Below, piece by piece: positions 31,898-42,538 of a DNA stretch of 64,000 nt (within the stretch, counting starts at the first letter, position 1; each line of letters starts with the position of its first letter). This DNA comes from Helianthus annuus (Eukaryota; Streptophyta; Magnoliopsida; Asterales; Asteraceae): NCBI RefSeq assembly GCF_002127325.2, contig NC_035437.2, positions 171,006,530-171,070,529 on the forward strand. Reading direction: 5' to 3'. Under the pieces are notes generated by a model, which saw only the letters and a list, made by a program, of their open reading frames with translations, did no database searches and was not told where the DNA came from. The translations under genes and the position numbers were made by a program.

Positions 31898-33584
31898 TGA
31901 TGCGTGCTAGTGTGTATATGTTTTAGGTATATATTTTAAGCCCTTTTTACACTTTTTAGCCAAGTTTTAAATTTATAAAACACGATATTTACTAACACTA
32001 CACACACATATGGGCAAGTGCACCCATCGTGGACGTAGTATAGTGTTGGTAAGATACCGAGGTCGTCCAAGGACACAGGAGCTTTTAGTACCGGTTTATC
32101 CTCAACGTCTAATCAAATCAAAATGTTAGAAAAGATTTTAAAGCTAAGAAAATAAAACTAACTAAATGCTGAAAAATAAAAATAAAAATAAAAACAGATA
32201 GACAAGATGAATCACTTGGATCCGACTCGTGTATAGTGTAACCTTTGATTATTTTCGCACTTTTGCACTTGTTTAAGAGATTATCTTAGTTATTGTAGTA
32301 GGCCCCTCTTTTGAAGGTGACGTTACCCTCAACCAGTAGTTTGAGTCAGCAAGGATACAATCCTAAAGGGTCGGATTATTGAAAGATAATTAATTAAGTT
32401 ATTAATGCAAATTATGGTAGGCCCCTCTTTTGAAGGTGACGTTACCCTCGACTAAGTAGTCTGAGTCAGCAGGGATACAGTCTTAAATAGCCGGGTTATA
32501 GTATTAATAGTAGTTTAACTTATGAGGGGGTCAAAGAGTTTGGATCCCCGCCAACCAATACCTTTGGGTATTGAAGGAGATCCTACTAAATTTGACCCAG
32601 GTCCCTTGCATGACCTCTAAACGCTGAACAAGGGCAAGACTCTTACCAAACCGTTCCCTTAACCCCGACCAGGTAGCCAACATACCTCCATATAGACCGT
32701 GGAGATATGAATGGTGAAAATCTTTTATTTTATATAGACAGTAAAATAATGTCAAGACACCACGGACAAACGATAAGGAAGAATCACCTTCAACATAAGA
32801 AACTAGTTATTAAAGTCATTAATACAAAACCAAATAAAAAGTGCAAAAGATTAAAAATAAAAAGTATTGCACTAGACACATGTCTTCACCAAGTGATGTA
32901 AGAGACTTAGGCAAACATGGCCTTTGATTGTCAAGAACTCTTACGATCAATCTTGGATCCCGAGACGACTCACACTATCTATGATGGACAATGGATGATG
33001 GTGGTGGATGATGGTGTTATGGTGGTGGTGGGTGGTGGGTGAAGTGTGAGAGAGGTAGTGTGCCAAGGGATGAGTTGAAATGGCTCCAAGCACTCCTATT
33101 TATAGGCTGAACAGAAGCCTGAGCACGGCCCTGTGCCCGCTGGGCACGGCCCCGTGTCCGTCTGACACTCTCTCTCTCTTCATTAATTGTAATTCGCAAT
33201 TACAATAAATGCGCCTGCAGTACTCTGACCACGCCCCCGTGTCCACTGGGCACTGCCCCGTGGTGGGCAATAGAAGCTTCTATTAGTTTGTCTTTTCTGC
33301 TGCTTCTTGGGCACGGCCCCGTGCTCGCTGAGCACGGGGCGTGTTCAGTCTTCTGCCTTCTTTGTTTTGCTTAGGAAGATGCTGTCGAGGGGTCGGGCAA
33401 TCCACTTTTGTTCCTTTTCTTGTATTTATGTTAGATTTTGCTGTCTTTTTGCTTCTTTTGTTAATTTGAGCTCATTTAATCCTAAAAATACAAAAGGAAG
33501 ACAAAAGCACACTTTTTCCAACATTAGTACTAAAAAAGGGTTAGTTTTATGCCAAAATTGATATAATTTATATGTTGCATTTTG
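31898..33584 (-). repeat. 5' LTR of the Athila-like element (main part)
   Basis: Starts TGATGCGTGCTAGTG like its partner and stops at GCATTTTG. The missing end CGCGTATCA reappears at 42525-42533 after the copia insertion. Contains the same 120-bp pair and CACGG/CCGTG palindromes. Confidence 0.88.
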
Positions 33585-34784
33585 TTTGATCTGTATATTA
33601 TATCATCTCTGCAAAAGATCTATTCTTTTCTCTTCTCAACCTACTCCCAGTTAAGATTTCAGAAATCTGGATTGGACTTGTGAAATATGTGGTAGGGAAG
33701 ATACTTGCATGATAGAGTGTGCTGTTTACATTTCCGGGATTTGATTAGTATTTATTTGGGTGTTCATTGTTAAGAAATCAAAACATGATAAAACAGATTA
33801 TATGCAGACCTAGACACAGTCAGGATATCTTAAAGGATGACATCAGTATACTCACCAACTACGATGAATCGTTGTGCTTACCTTGATCGCGGGGGTATGC
33901 CTTGGAATGGGACACACGGGTATAATAGTATAATATTACCTTAAGAATATCACGAAGTTGAAAAATTGAAAGTTGAGTGTTAAAGTTTAAGTGGACAAAC
34001 ATATTGGCAATCGCATAGACCAGTTTGATTAGGCTCGTACTGAAAAGTGTTCCTTAGTCTGCCCGAGAACGAATTTTGATCCCATTGCAATTGTAATTGT
34101 ATATTATGGTAGTTGTTTATATTTTGAGTTTTATTTGTTTTAAGTTCTTAAAATTAAAAAATAAAAAAATAGAAAAATTCAAAAATCCAAAAAATAGAGT
34201 TTTTAATTGTTTTTCTTAAAATTAAAAATTGTAACCGTTCTTGAAGATTTGACTGATCATCAAAAGTTATAAGAATTTAAATTGTGAAATTTGATGTACC
34301 TAGTGTTCATATGGTACTCTCCCTGTTGCATAAGAAATGTTTGCTTATGAGTTTGTGAGCATGTGCAGAACTTGATTTCAATCAAGAACAGGGGTTGATG
34401 AAGACTGAGATGCTGTTAGTTACCGAAGAAGCCTGAAGCAGCACAACAACAAGATGTACCTGAGTCAGAAGAATCGGATACGAAATACCGTCTGACAGTG
34501 AAAGTACATTTGAAGAAGTACCGTGAACCCGCTTGGAAGACAAAGATTGAAGAAGAAAAGAGCTGCTGAGAATCCTCCTCTCACATTCTTTTTAACAAAG
34601 ACTTTCAAGAAGATGCTGATCGTGATCCTGATATGAAGCTAACCACAAATCTGAAGAAAGAGACCCAGTGCTGAGAGTTCAGAAGTCAAGAACTTCCCCA
34701 ACATCTGCAGCATAGCGTCAACCATAGATTTCGTTGAAGACGTTGCTGAATTCAAGTTATGAAGACAATTTGATGGCATCAGTC
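33585..34784 (+). other. 3' non-coding region of a copia element in plus orientation
   Basis: AT-rich, leads into AGGGGGAGAT and an LTR on the plus strand, so it is the end of a plus-oriented copia body. No coding domain recognised. The boundary with the Athila LTR at 33584 is abrupt. Confidence 0.6.
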
Positions 34785-34795
34785 TAGGGGGAGAT

Positions 34796-35255
34796 TGTTA
34801 GGCCCTAAAGTGTGAGAATGACACATCAAATTAACACAACGGGTTATGGTTACGAACTGGGCTTTACCGGGTTAGTTTATATTAGGATGTGGACCTTTAT
34901 AGGTCACTTGGGCTAGCTTTAGGCCATGTGGGCCAAGCAAGCCCAAGGGGAGCCCATGTAGGGAAATGGGCTTGCCTAGGTATATAAACAAGTTTTCAAC
35001 TTGTATTAGGTTTTGAACTTCAGAGTTACAGAATTCCTAGAGAGAGCTAGAGGAATGCGATTGTTTGTAAGCACTTGTACTAGACGGTTTTGCTAGTTGA
35101 TAGTAATAGAATCGTGTGCAAGCGTTTAAAGGTGATTCGTTGTGTTCTTCGTTTCTCATATTTTTCGGTTTTCTTGAATCATCTTGTGATTGGATTCCGC
35201 ACTTTCACAAGATTAGGTTTGATATCATTGAAAGATCCGTTTCACGGGACTTACA
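34796..35255 (+). repeat. Copia LTR in plus orientation (3' LTR type)
   Basis: 460 bp, TGTTAGGCCCTAAAG to CGGGACTTACA, preceded by the polypurine tract AGGGGGAGAT (34785-34795). It is the inverted counterpart of 42063-42523, differing by a few bases and an ~8-bp indel. The bases after it are not a primer site. Confidence 0.88.
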
Positions 35256-36193
35256 TACAGAGAAGATTTCAGAATCAGATCAAAATTGTGTGTATCGGGA
35301 CAACATACAGACATTCAAATAGATATGAGCTAATTCCAAGTGACTTTCTTTCCTGGGGCCATGCACACATTTTAGTTCTGGACAGAAAGACAGCCAAGAT
35401 ATCCCCGGATGATTCAACAATATAAAGACCCGAAACCTCAGATGTTGGCTATCTATCAACGCAAGATTTAATACCATAAAATCATACGCCATTGGTATGT
35501 TACCCACATGGTACATAGTTCGTTATGTTTATATCACTTAGAATCTTTTATCATTTTGAGCGTCAAGCCTATCGACATATCGCAGTAGATCCTAGTCTTT
35601 TCAGCTAAGGCACCTTACATGTGTTAGTCAAAACCCTTTAACACGAACATTTATTTCACTTCCCATATCATGCAATTTATCTTTTTGGCTTTTTAGTTTT
35701 TCTAATGTTTTTGTATTTTTCTCATTTTCTCCCCCTAAAGCAATACATATGTATACAGCAAACTCTTTTTGTGTTTTTCTTTTCTGAGTTTTATCCCCCT
35801 AAACTCTATATCTATCTATATGTTCCTCTCCCCCCCTAAATTTGTGCATAAATCTTGTATTTTTGCGCAAATTTACCATTTACTAGAGAAAGGACACTTT
35901 ATATACAAAATTATAAACTAAGAAAAAGAGAGAAAAATATTTTTGCTTAACCGTTCTGTCATCAGATTGAAGACTAATCAAATTCAAATTAGAGTACGGA
36001 ATTTAAACGGTACCTTTTGCTGATCTTATCTTACTTCTCTAATCTCCTCCAAAGGAAACATATCATCTGTAAAAAAAATTTGAACTTTTTGCAACAGTGA
36101 AATGTTACCCGTTTTTATCTCTGGAACAACCGCTATCAACATTCCAGAGATTGTCAACAGCTCCTCCTTGGTTGTTCCTGAAAATTAAGGAGA
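35256..36193. other. Copia non-coding segment containing the orientation switch
   Basis: No recognised protein. Three CCCCCTAAA-type pyrimidine tracts (near 35732, 35790 and 35831) resemble polypurine tracts on the minus strand. Somewhere here the plus-oriented LTR segment gives way to the minus-oriented coding body. Confidence 0.5.
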
Positions 36194-37186
36194 TTAGTAA
36201 GACATTGGTACCCAGGCCATCGTGGTCCTGGGTTTACCTGAAGCATCAAAATAAGACACTTCTTTCAAACACAAGTCCCCTTTAATTTCAAGGATTGGAG
36301 ACATTGCTGCTTTGGATTTGGGTTTCCAAATCTGTTTCGGTTTAACAAACGTATTCGTTGCCTTCGGTTGAGCAACTTTAGCTGATTCAGGCTTGTTAGT
36401 TTTAGAAAAACGTTTTTGTTCTTGAACAGCCTTGCGTTTGTTTTTAGCAGCGTTCCAATCCCCAACAGAAGGTTTAACCTTCGGATTCACATTCTTCATT
36501 GCCTTAGGTGAAGAAACCTTCATTGGCTTAGAATGGTAGTTATCCTTTGGTGTAACCCTCTGATTTTGCATATAATAGGGTACGTAGGGACGATTTGTGC
36601 AGTTCCGAGCAATGTGACCCGCAATGCCACAGTTGTAGCAAGTCTGTCTTTTTATCGGAAAGACGTTTTGAGCAGCTTGATTTGCTCTAGCAGGTCCTGA
36701 AGGACGAACCGGTCCTTTTTGTGTTGGATGCGCCTGCACTTTACTCTTAGACGTAGACGAATTTGGGTGCTTGTATTTGCTGTTTGCATAACTCCTTTTG
36801 CTATGAGCACCATTCTTCGTCTTTTCTCCTTGATTGGATCGTTCATTCACCTTGTCACGAGCCTTGTGAGGATTATTGTTGCCTTGTCCTTGATGAGCAG
36901 ACTTCCCATATCCTCGATTTTGATCTGCTCGTTTTGGCTCCTTTTGCGTGTTGTGAACCGGCTCACAAACACCAGCACAAGAGTGAGTGTTGGTTTTTTG
37001 TTGCACTTTTGGACGATGAACACAATTTCTAGCAATGTGTCCAGGAATTCCACAGTTGAAACATGTCTGTCGTTTCAATGTATGGAGATTCTGAGATCCA
37101 GCAGCAGTAGCTAATCTGATGGGTTTAGATTGCTTTGATTGCTTTGCTTGTGTTCCATGTGCCTTTTCTGAGTTCTTCTGTACCAA
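36194..37186 (-). CDS. Copia gag C-terminal region with two CCHC zinc knuckles
   Basis: 330-residue frame. Two perfect CX2CX4HX4C knuckles, CFNCGIPGHIARNC and CYNCGIAGHIARNC, sit ~120 residues apart in a Lys/Gln/Asn-rich basic context that fits RNA binding. The end GKPRTTMAWVPMSY resembles the gag end that precedes protease in related Asteraceae copia elements. Here it follows the integrase frame instead. Its first residue follows only a short gap after 37198, in a different reading frame, so it may be read by frameshifting or be a decayed continuation. Confidence 0.75.
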   Translation of the reverse strand: MVQKNSEKAHGTQAKQSKQSKPIRLATAAGSQNLHTLKRQTCFNCGIPGHIARNCVHRPKVQQKTNTHSCAGVCEPVHNTQKEPKRADQNRGYGKSAHQGQGNNNPHKARDKVNERSNQGEKTKNGAHSKRSYANSKYKHPNSSTSKSKVQAHPTQKGPVRPSGPARANQAAQNVFPIKRQTCYNCGIAGHIARNCTNRPYVPYYMQNQRVTPKDNYHSKPMKVSSPKAMKNVNPKVKPSVGDWNAAKNKRKAVQEQKRFSKTNKPESAKVAQPKATNTFVKPKQIWKPKSKAAMSPILEIKGDLCLKEVSYFDASGKPRTTMAWVPMSY

Positions 37187-37197
37187 CGATGTATGAT

Positions 37198-39423
37198 TTA
37201 GCGAGCTCGCTTCATCATGTTACTCTTCTTCTGTATCACCAAACGAAACTGGTTGTTTTGGAGTTGACACACCTGCATCAGGGAAACACTAGACAAAATG
37301 TTAAAGGATTTGAACAAATCAGCATAATCATATAGCCAATCTGGACCAACTCTAGCGTCCGTAGTATTTTCTTCGAGCCATTCAATGTTGCACGACTCAA
37401 CGATTTTCTTAGTTACTTTATTGTACACTCTATAGGAGGATCCTTTAGCGTATCCAATAAAGAAACATTCGTCCCCTTTGACCTCAAACTTCCCATTAGT
37501 GTCCATGAGCAACAAGACACACGGACAACCAAAGTTACGGAAGTGTGAGACCGAGGGTTTACGTCCTTCCAGAATCTCGTAAGGAGTTTTCATATGACAT
37601 TTGTTTACTAAAGCATGATTCTGGATGTAACAAGTCGTGCTAACTGCTTCGGCCCAGAAGAAACTAGGAAGCTTTGAGTCGGCCAGCATGGTTCGTGCCG
37701 CCTCTATAAGAGTACGATTTCGTCTCTCAGCCACTCCATTTTGTTGTGGAGTTCGTGGTGCACTGTACTGTCGTTCGATTCCCTTTTCTGCACAGAATGT
37801 ATCTAAGGTGATATTCTTGAATTCTGTCCCATTGTCTGATCGAATTGCTTTCACCCTTGTAGTAGCTTGATTTTCAACTAGAGTAACAAATTGTTTGATC
37901 AAACTCGCAGCCTCGTTCTTGTGACTAAGAAAGTATACCCATGTGTAACGAGAGTAGTCATCTACGATCACAAGATAATACGCCTTCTTGTCAATGCTCA
38001 CCACATTTACAGGACCAAAAAGATCAATGTGTATTAATTCAAGCACGACTTTTGTCGAAGGTGTAGACTTGGACTTTTGAGGCTTTCGATGAGCGTTTCC
38101 TTTTGCGCAAGCAACACACTTTTCTACCAACATGAAGTCTTTGATTGGTAGATCATGGACCATTTGACATTTAGAAGACGATTCAGTTTCTGTTTTAACT
38201 TCTTTTTCAGAGACATTTTCTAGTGACTGTTCATTTATAGTGACCACATCTTCTTTTTCAAAATCTGGTTCAGATTTAACTTCTAAAGATGCAGAAGTTT
38301 CATCAACACATGTATCATGTGAATCTAATTGAGATTTCCTTTCAGCTACGGTTTCCAATGGAGTCCCACTAGATTCAACATTAGGGACGTCCACTAAGAC
38401 TGATTCAAAAGAAGAATCAGGATACTCTTGATTTTCTTGAGAAGGAGTTTCAGTGGTTTCACTGAATGTGTCCTGAGGGACCTCACCTGTAACACTGTCA
38501 TTAACTGAAACGTTAGAAACATTAGAATCACACACATTAGCTGAAAAACAAACATCACCACACTTATTGTTCAAATTATCAACACAAACATTATCAGTTT
38601 TGCCCAAAACAACAGGCTCACAAGACGAAACATAAGCAGAAAACGATGCAAATAAAGAACGACTAAAAGCAATGTCAGATTCAGTTTGTTCAGAATAAGG
38701 TTCAAAATAAGGTTCAGAAATATTTGAAATAACGACTGGTTCACTCCCATGAACATCTCCACACTTTACTTCAGAAATATCATCTGCACACGAAGACGAA
38801 ACGTTAGGATCAATTGAGCCTTTGGAAACAAAATTTAATGGAGTAGACTTCTGTTTCTCAACTTGTCTGTCATGAGAAGACGACTTGTTGTTTTTGGAAC
38901 CATAAGTCATTTTACTCTCATTCATCATCTCCTCCTCAGTCATTGGCAGATAAGTATAATTATCATTATATGGAGGAGGGGTCTGATTGTAACCCAAACC
39001 ACGCCCTTTCTTTTTCTTGTATGCGAGTTGCTGATCACATAGATTTTTGACCAATTTACTGGAAGAATCATACTTTTTAATGTTAAGTTCATTAATTTGA
39101 TATCTTTCTCTGATATCTTCCAGTTCTTTGATCAAAATGCATACCTTCTCCTGTGCCTCTAAGAAATGGGCTGTTTTTACACTTACATCATCCTTAAGTT
39201 TGATGATGTCTTTCCGCTGAGCTTCAATTTTATCTTTATAAAGCTTTTCATTCTTTGATAAAGTAAAATTTTTATTTTTTATGTCTTGATAATCTTGTAT
39301 TAGCTCAGCGTTGTGTAAATGATATGCCTCAACCCTTTCTCTACATTCAGGAGTGCAAAAGACAGAAAGTATCTCTTCTCTGGTAATTTCTTGAGCCACT
39401 GGTTTGTGAAACATGAATGCCAT
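37198..39423 (-). CDS. Copia gag coiled-coil/integrase frame (741 aa), protease and RT absent
   Basis: Residues about 20-140 form a charged coiled coil (from CTPECRERVEAYHLHNAELI). An acidic Ser/Thr-rich linker follows to about 430. Then come a pre-integrase remnant (VEKCVACAKGNAHRKP) and the integrase core HIDLFGP, SDNGTEF and AERRNRT, with D467, D530 and E566 in D,D35E spacing. It ends after VGPDWLYDYADLFKSF. In ordinary copia elements zinc knuckles and protease lie between the gag coil and integrase. Here they do not, and knuckles occur after integrase. This is a long open frame with an unusual order, so it is either a mosaic or a deletion derivative. Confidence 0.78.
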   Translation of the reverse strand: MAFMFHKPVAQEITREEILSVFCTPECRERVEAYHLHNAELIQDYQDIKNKNFTLSKNEKLYKDKIEAQRKDIIKLKDDVSVKTAHFLEAQEKVCILIKELEDIRERYQINELNIKKYDSSSKLVKNLCDQQLAYKKKKGRGLGYNQTPPPYNDNYTYLPMTEEEMMNESKMTYGSKNNKSSSHDRQVEKQKSTPLNFVSKGSIDPNVSSSCADDISEVKCGDVHGSEPVVISNISEPYFEPYSEQTESDIAFSRSLFASFSAYVSSCEPVVLGKTDNVCVDNLNNKCGDVCFSANVCDSNVSNVSVNDSVTGEVPQDTFSETTETPSQENQEYPDSSFESVLVDVPNVESSGTPLETVAERKSQLDSHDTCVDETSASLEVKSEPDFEKEDVVTINEQSLENVSEKEVKTETESSSKCQMVHDLPIKDFMLVEKCVACAKGNAHRKPQKSKSTPSTKVVLELIHIDLFGPVNVVSIDKKAYYLVIVDDYSRYTWVYFLSHKNEAASLIKQFVTLVENQATTRVKAIRSDNGTEFKNITLDTFCAEKGIERQYSAPRTPQQNGVAERRNRTLIEAARTMLADSKLPSFFWAEAVSTTCYIQNHALVNKCHMKTPYEILEGRKPSVSHFRNFGCPCVLLLMDTNGKFEVKGDECFFIGYAKGSSYRVYNKVTKKIVESCNIEWLEENTTDARVGPDWLYDYADLFKSFNILSSVSLMQVCQLQNNQFRLVIQKKSNMMKRAR

Positions 39424-39653
39424 AATTTCAGTGGGTGGTTGATACTTTTGTTCTTCTCCTCAAAACACCAACCAAACGAGAACCCGTGTACTCTCTAACT
39501 CAAATACTTTGCACGCGATCAAATGAGCCCGTTTTCTGAACCGCGCCTCAAAAATCTGTCAAAACCGTTATCACGAACAAACAAACCTTTTTTTTTTAAA
39601 TTATAAAATAAACTCCCTTTTTTTAATTAATTAATTAAATAATATAACAAAAC

Positions 39654-39654
<1 letters not shown>

Positions 39655-39691
<37 letters not shown>

Positions 39692-39693
39692 GG
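39655..39693. repeat. ATT microsatellite
   Basis: About 13 uninterrupted ATT units beside a Helitron-like 3' end. Confidence 0.85.
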
Positions 39694-39696
39694 TAA

Positions 39697-39725
39697 CTAG
39701 TTGATTTTTCGTCCGCGCGTTGCGG
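39697..39725 (-). mobile_element. Helitron-like 3' terminus (minus orientation)
   Basis: On the minus strand CCCCGCCGCAACGCGCGGAC forms a short GC hairpin, followed 11-12 bases later by CTAG and then T, the Helitron 3' signature with insertion before a T. The 5' TC end was not located, so the extent is unknown. Confidence 0.5.
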
Positions 39726-39939
39726 CGGGGATCCAATGACTGCAAAACGCATGTCAGTAACGGCAAGCAGATACTGAATAAAAACATAAATAAAAATGTC
39801 GTAAAAAGGATAGTCACTCCGTCCTAAAGAAAACGATTTTAAATAACCTAATATATAATAATAGGACCCACACGTCCTACACATTGGAAATTCGGTTGTT
39901 TTCAGTTCAGTTATTACGGTGCTAACACGTTAAAATATG

Positions 39940-40202
39940 GATGAGCTCAGTACCGGTAACGGTACCGAAAGTACCGATCCGGAAAATCATCGAAATTAGG
40001 TACCGGCACCGAAAATGCTTGGTACAATACGGTATGGTATTTGAAGGTAAAAATCAATAAATACAGGTATGGTGCTAGACCAGTGTCGAACCGAAAGTAA
40101 CGATTCTGAAAACGCCAAAAGGTGGGTACCAAATTGGTACCAAAAATGATTTGGTATAGTAAATTTGGTACCGATAAGATACCGGTTTACGATTTGCTCA
40201 TC
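39940..40202. mobile_element. GGTACC-rich MITE-like element, copy 1
   Basis: Left GATGAGCTCAGTACCGGTAA and inverted right GATGAGCAAATCGTAAACCG; interior rich in GGTACC/CCGGTA words. No clear target duplication. Same family and orientation as 40391-40611. Confidence 0.6.
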
Positions 40203-40390
40203 AATAATCTAAATATCCAAGTTAATTTTACATGCTACAATTCATTCATTACAGAAAAAGACAAAAAAATAAAGCAAAATAAGTTGTGTATATAAAACCT
40301 CATTCAAACGAAATACAGTTTACTTACTGTGTGTATGAAAAGTAATCTAAACGGTGCAATTACTTGCATTGCTACGTTGCTACATGATTT

Positions 40391-40611
40391 GATGAGCTCG
40401 GTACCAACCGGTACGGAAAATACCGTTACCCAAATCCCCAAAAGTGGGTACCGGTACCGAATATACCTAGTACGGTACGGCTCGGTACGGGTACCGGTAC
40501 TGGTACGGCACCGGTATTTGAGGGCAAAAACCGATGAATACCGGTGCCAAACCGGTACCGAAAATACACTCGGTTTAATAAATTTGATACCGGTACCTGA
40601 TACCAGCTCAT
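40391..40611. mobile_element. GGTACC-rich MITE-like element, copy 2
   Basis: Left GATGAGCTCGGTACC and inverted right ATGAGCTGGTATC. It has many CGGTACCG-type palindromes and is shorter and more GC-rich than copy 1. Confidence 0.6.
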
Positions 40612-41299
40612 TCCTTAGTAATATTGCTATTCATTTTCTATTTTTATTTATATATATCTATTTTTGTTTACTGTTCATTTTATATAGAAGAATTTTAATA
40701 TATAGAAGAATGATTGTAAAATGATTATAATATTATTATTAATATTATTAAACCTAATGATTAATATTAATATATATAAAATGAAACCTAAATATCAAGA
40801 TGTAACGTCTGACGTCTTCTTCGTCCAAACAACAAACAGCAACCCTAATTTCAATCTTAAGCCGCCACTATAATTTTCAAAACAAGATCACCGTTGCAGG
40901 TGGTGACTACCGGAGAAGGATGATGACGGTGATGAGTGGATTAGAGACGACGACGAAGAAGATGACCGGAGATGAATGATGGGATGTGTTGACAATGGTG
41001 ATCGGACCCGGAATCGTAGAGAGATGGTTGCAGGTTTTCACCGGAGTGACTTGTTGCGACTCAGAAGATGTCGGATTCGGAACCGTGTTTGCGAGTCGGA
41101 CAGTGAAAGATGATAGCGGAGATGCTGAACGATGATTGTGGAGGTGGTTGATGGTGATTACGACGGTTGAAGAGTGGTGAAGGTGGTGGTCGCCGGAGAT
41201 GATCGAATCGTCGGAGATGGAGATATGACGAGTGGTGAAGTTTGAATGATGGAAACAGGAGGTAACAGTGGTGGTGATGTAACCCGGTTGCGACTCGTG

Positions 41300-41720
41300 A
41301 CAACTCCAGACCAAGATGAGTCGAAACCGTGATGAGTCGAGACCAATGATGAGTCGAGATCTTGAGAGCGGTTGCGAGTCGGAACGATGTCGAGTTTTCG
41401 TTAAAGCTGCGAAGGTGATGATGAGTATGATCGGAGATGGTGAACAAAGACGGACGGTGAACTATCGGAATCGGAGAGATGACTCGAGACCTCAATATGG
41501 AAACCAGATTGACTCGATACTGTGATGATGATGATGGTTGCAACTCGGAATCGAAGAACACGATGAGTCGAGACCGCAGAGATGAGACTCGAGACCTATG
41601 AAGAAGATGGGACTCGAGACCGTTGTAGCTATTATGTATGACTCGAGACCACAGAAACAGTTGTGACTCAGAGAGTGACTCGAGACCTTGGATATGATAA
41701 ATATGACTCGAGACCTTTGT
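41300..41720. repeat. Irregular array of the motif TGA(G/C)TCGAGACC in the copia leader
   Basis: Ten or so copies or near-copies of GACTCGAGACC or GAGTCGAGACC at 12-90-bp spacing between the primer site and gag. No coding frame with a known domain covers it. Confidence 0.65.
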
Positions 41721-42047
41721 TGAGGATTGGAATGTGATTGTAAGCTGGATGACAACAACCGTGAATTAAAAAGGAAACCTTTTCAAAAATTTTCAACACT
41801 TAAAAGAGATGAAATCCCGAGATTTTTGGTTTCTTAAATCAATTTTTGATTTTATCAAATCTTTTAAGGATAATTTCGAAAATTTTAAAATTTTGGAACA
41901 ATCTGTTAACACCTTTCAAAAGATCAAAATCACCAAAACAAAGGAATTTTCAATAAAATTCGGATGAACACTACGAAGAACGCGAAGAATAAAAATTTCA
42001 AATCTTGAATATTTGATATCAAACCGAGCCTAGAAACAGGTTCTAAT

Positions 42048-42060
42048 GGCTCTGATACCA
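42048..42060 (-). other. Initiator-Met primer-binding site of the copia element
   Basis: Minus strand TGGTATCAGAGCC, two bases after the LTR end, the standard plant copia primer site. Confidence 0.9.
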
Positions 42061-42062
42061 CT

Positions 42063-42523
42063 TGTAAGTCCCGTGAAACGGATCTTTCAATGATATCAAA
42101 CCTAATCTTGTGAAAGTGCGGAATCCAATATTCCAATCACAAGATAATTCAAGAAAACCGAAAAATATGAGAAACGAAGAACACAACGAATCACCTTTAA
42201 ACGCTTGCACACGATTCTATTACTATCAACTAGCAAAACCGTCTAGTACAAGTGCTTACAAACAATCGCATTCCTCTAGCTCTCTCTAGGAATTCTGTAA
42301 GTTCAAAACCTAATACAAGTTGAAAACTTGTTTATATACCTAGGCAAGCCCATTTCCCTACATGGGCTCCCCTTGGGCTTGCTTGGCCCACATGGCCTAA
42401 AGCTAGCCCAAGTGACCTATAAAGGTCCACATCCTAATATAAACTAACCCGGTAAAGCCCAGTTCGTAACCATAACCCGTTGTGTTAATTTGATGTGTCA
42501 GTCTCACACTTTAGGGCCTAACA
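42063..42523 (-). repeat. Copia 5' LTR, minus orientation
   Basis: 461 bp, TGTTAGGCCC... to ...GGACTTACA in element sense. Directly followed on the right by GCGCGTATCA, the resumed end of the Athila LTR. Confidence 0.9.
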
Positions 42524-42538
42524 GCGCGTATCAAAACT

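Larger units (their letters stand above)
33585..42523 (-). mobile_element. Ty1/copia element(s) inserted in the Athila-like 5' LTR, rearranged
   Basis: The right end is a clean minus-oriented 5' LTR (42063-42523) followed by an initiator-Met primer site. Gag/integrase-type coding sequence runs leftward to about 36194. A second LTR of the same family (34796-35255) lies in the opposite orientation with its own polypurine tract, and the left border at 33584/33585 is not an LTR end. The target was probably GCGCG, intact at 42524-42528; only the first G survives at the left. No reverse transcriptase was found. Helitron-like and GGTACC-rich elements have entered the leader region (39697-40611). Confidence 0.8.
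25824..42533 (-). mobile_element. Athila-like Ty3/gypsy element, gag-protease only, 5' LTR split by a copia insertion
   Basis: 3' LTR 25824-27477, internal 27478-31897, 5' LTR 31898-33584 continued at 42524-42533. The target duplication AAACT is present at 25819-25823 and 42534-42538, proving that the distant outer ends belong to one insertion. The primer site matches tRNA-Asp. Gag and protease are recognisable but no reverse transcriptase or integrase exists between 27478 and 31897, so it is non-autonomous. It lies within the Mutator-like element. Confidence 0.88.

Noticed and set aside
40907..41758. Several 60-166-codon frames in the copia leader
   Set aside because: Ser/His/Thr-rich low-complexity frames produced by the repeated GACTCGAG-type words; no recognised domain.
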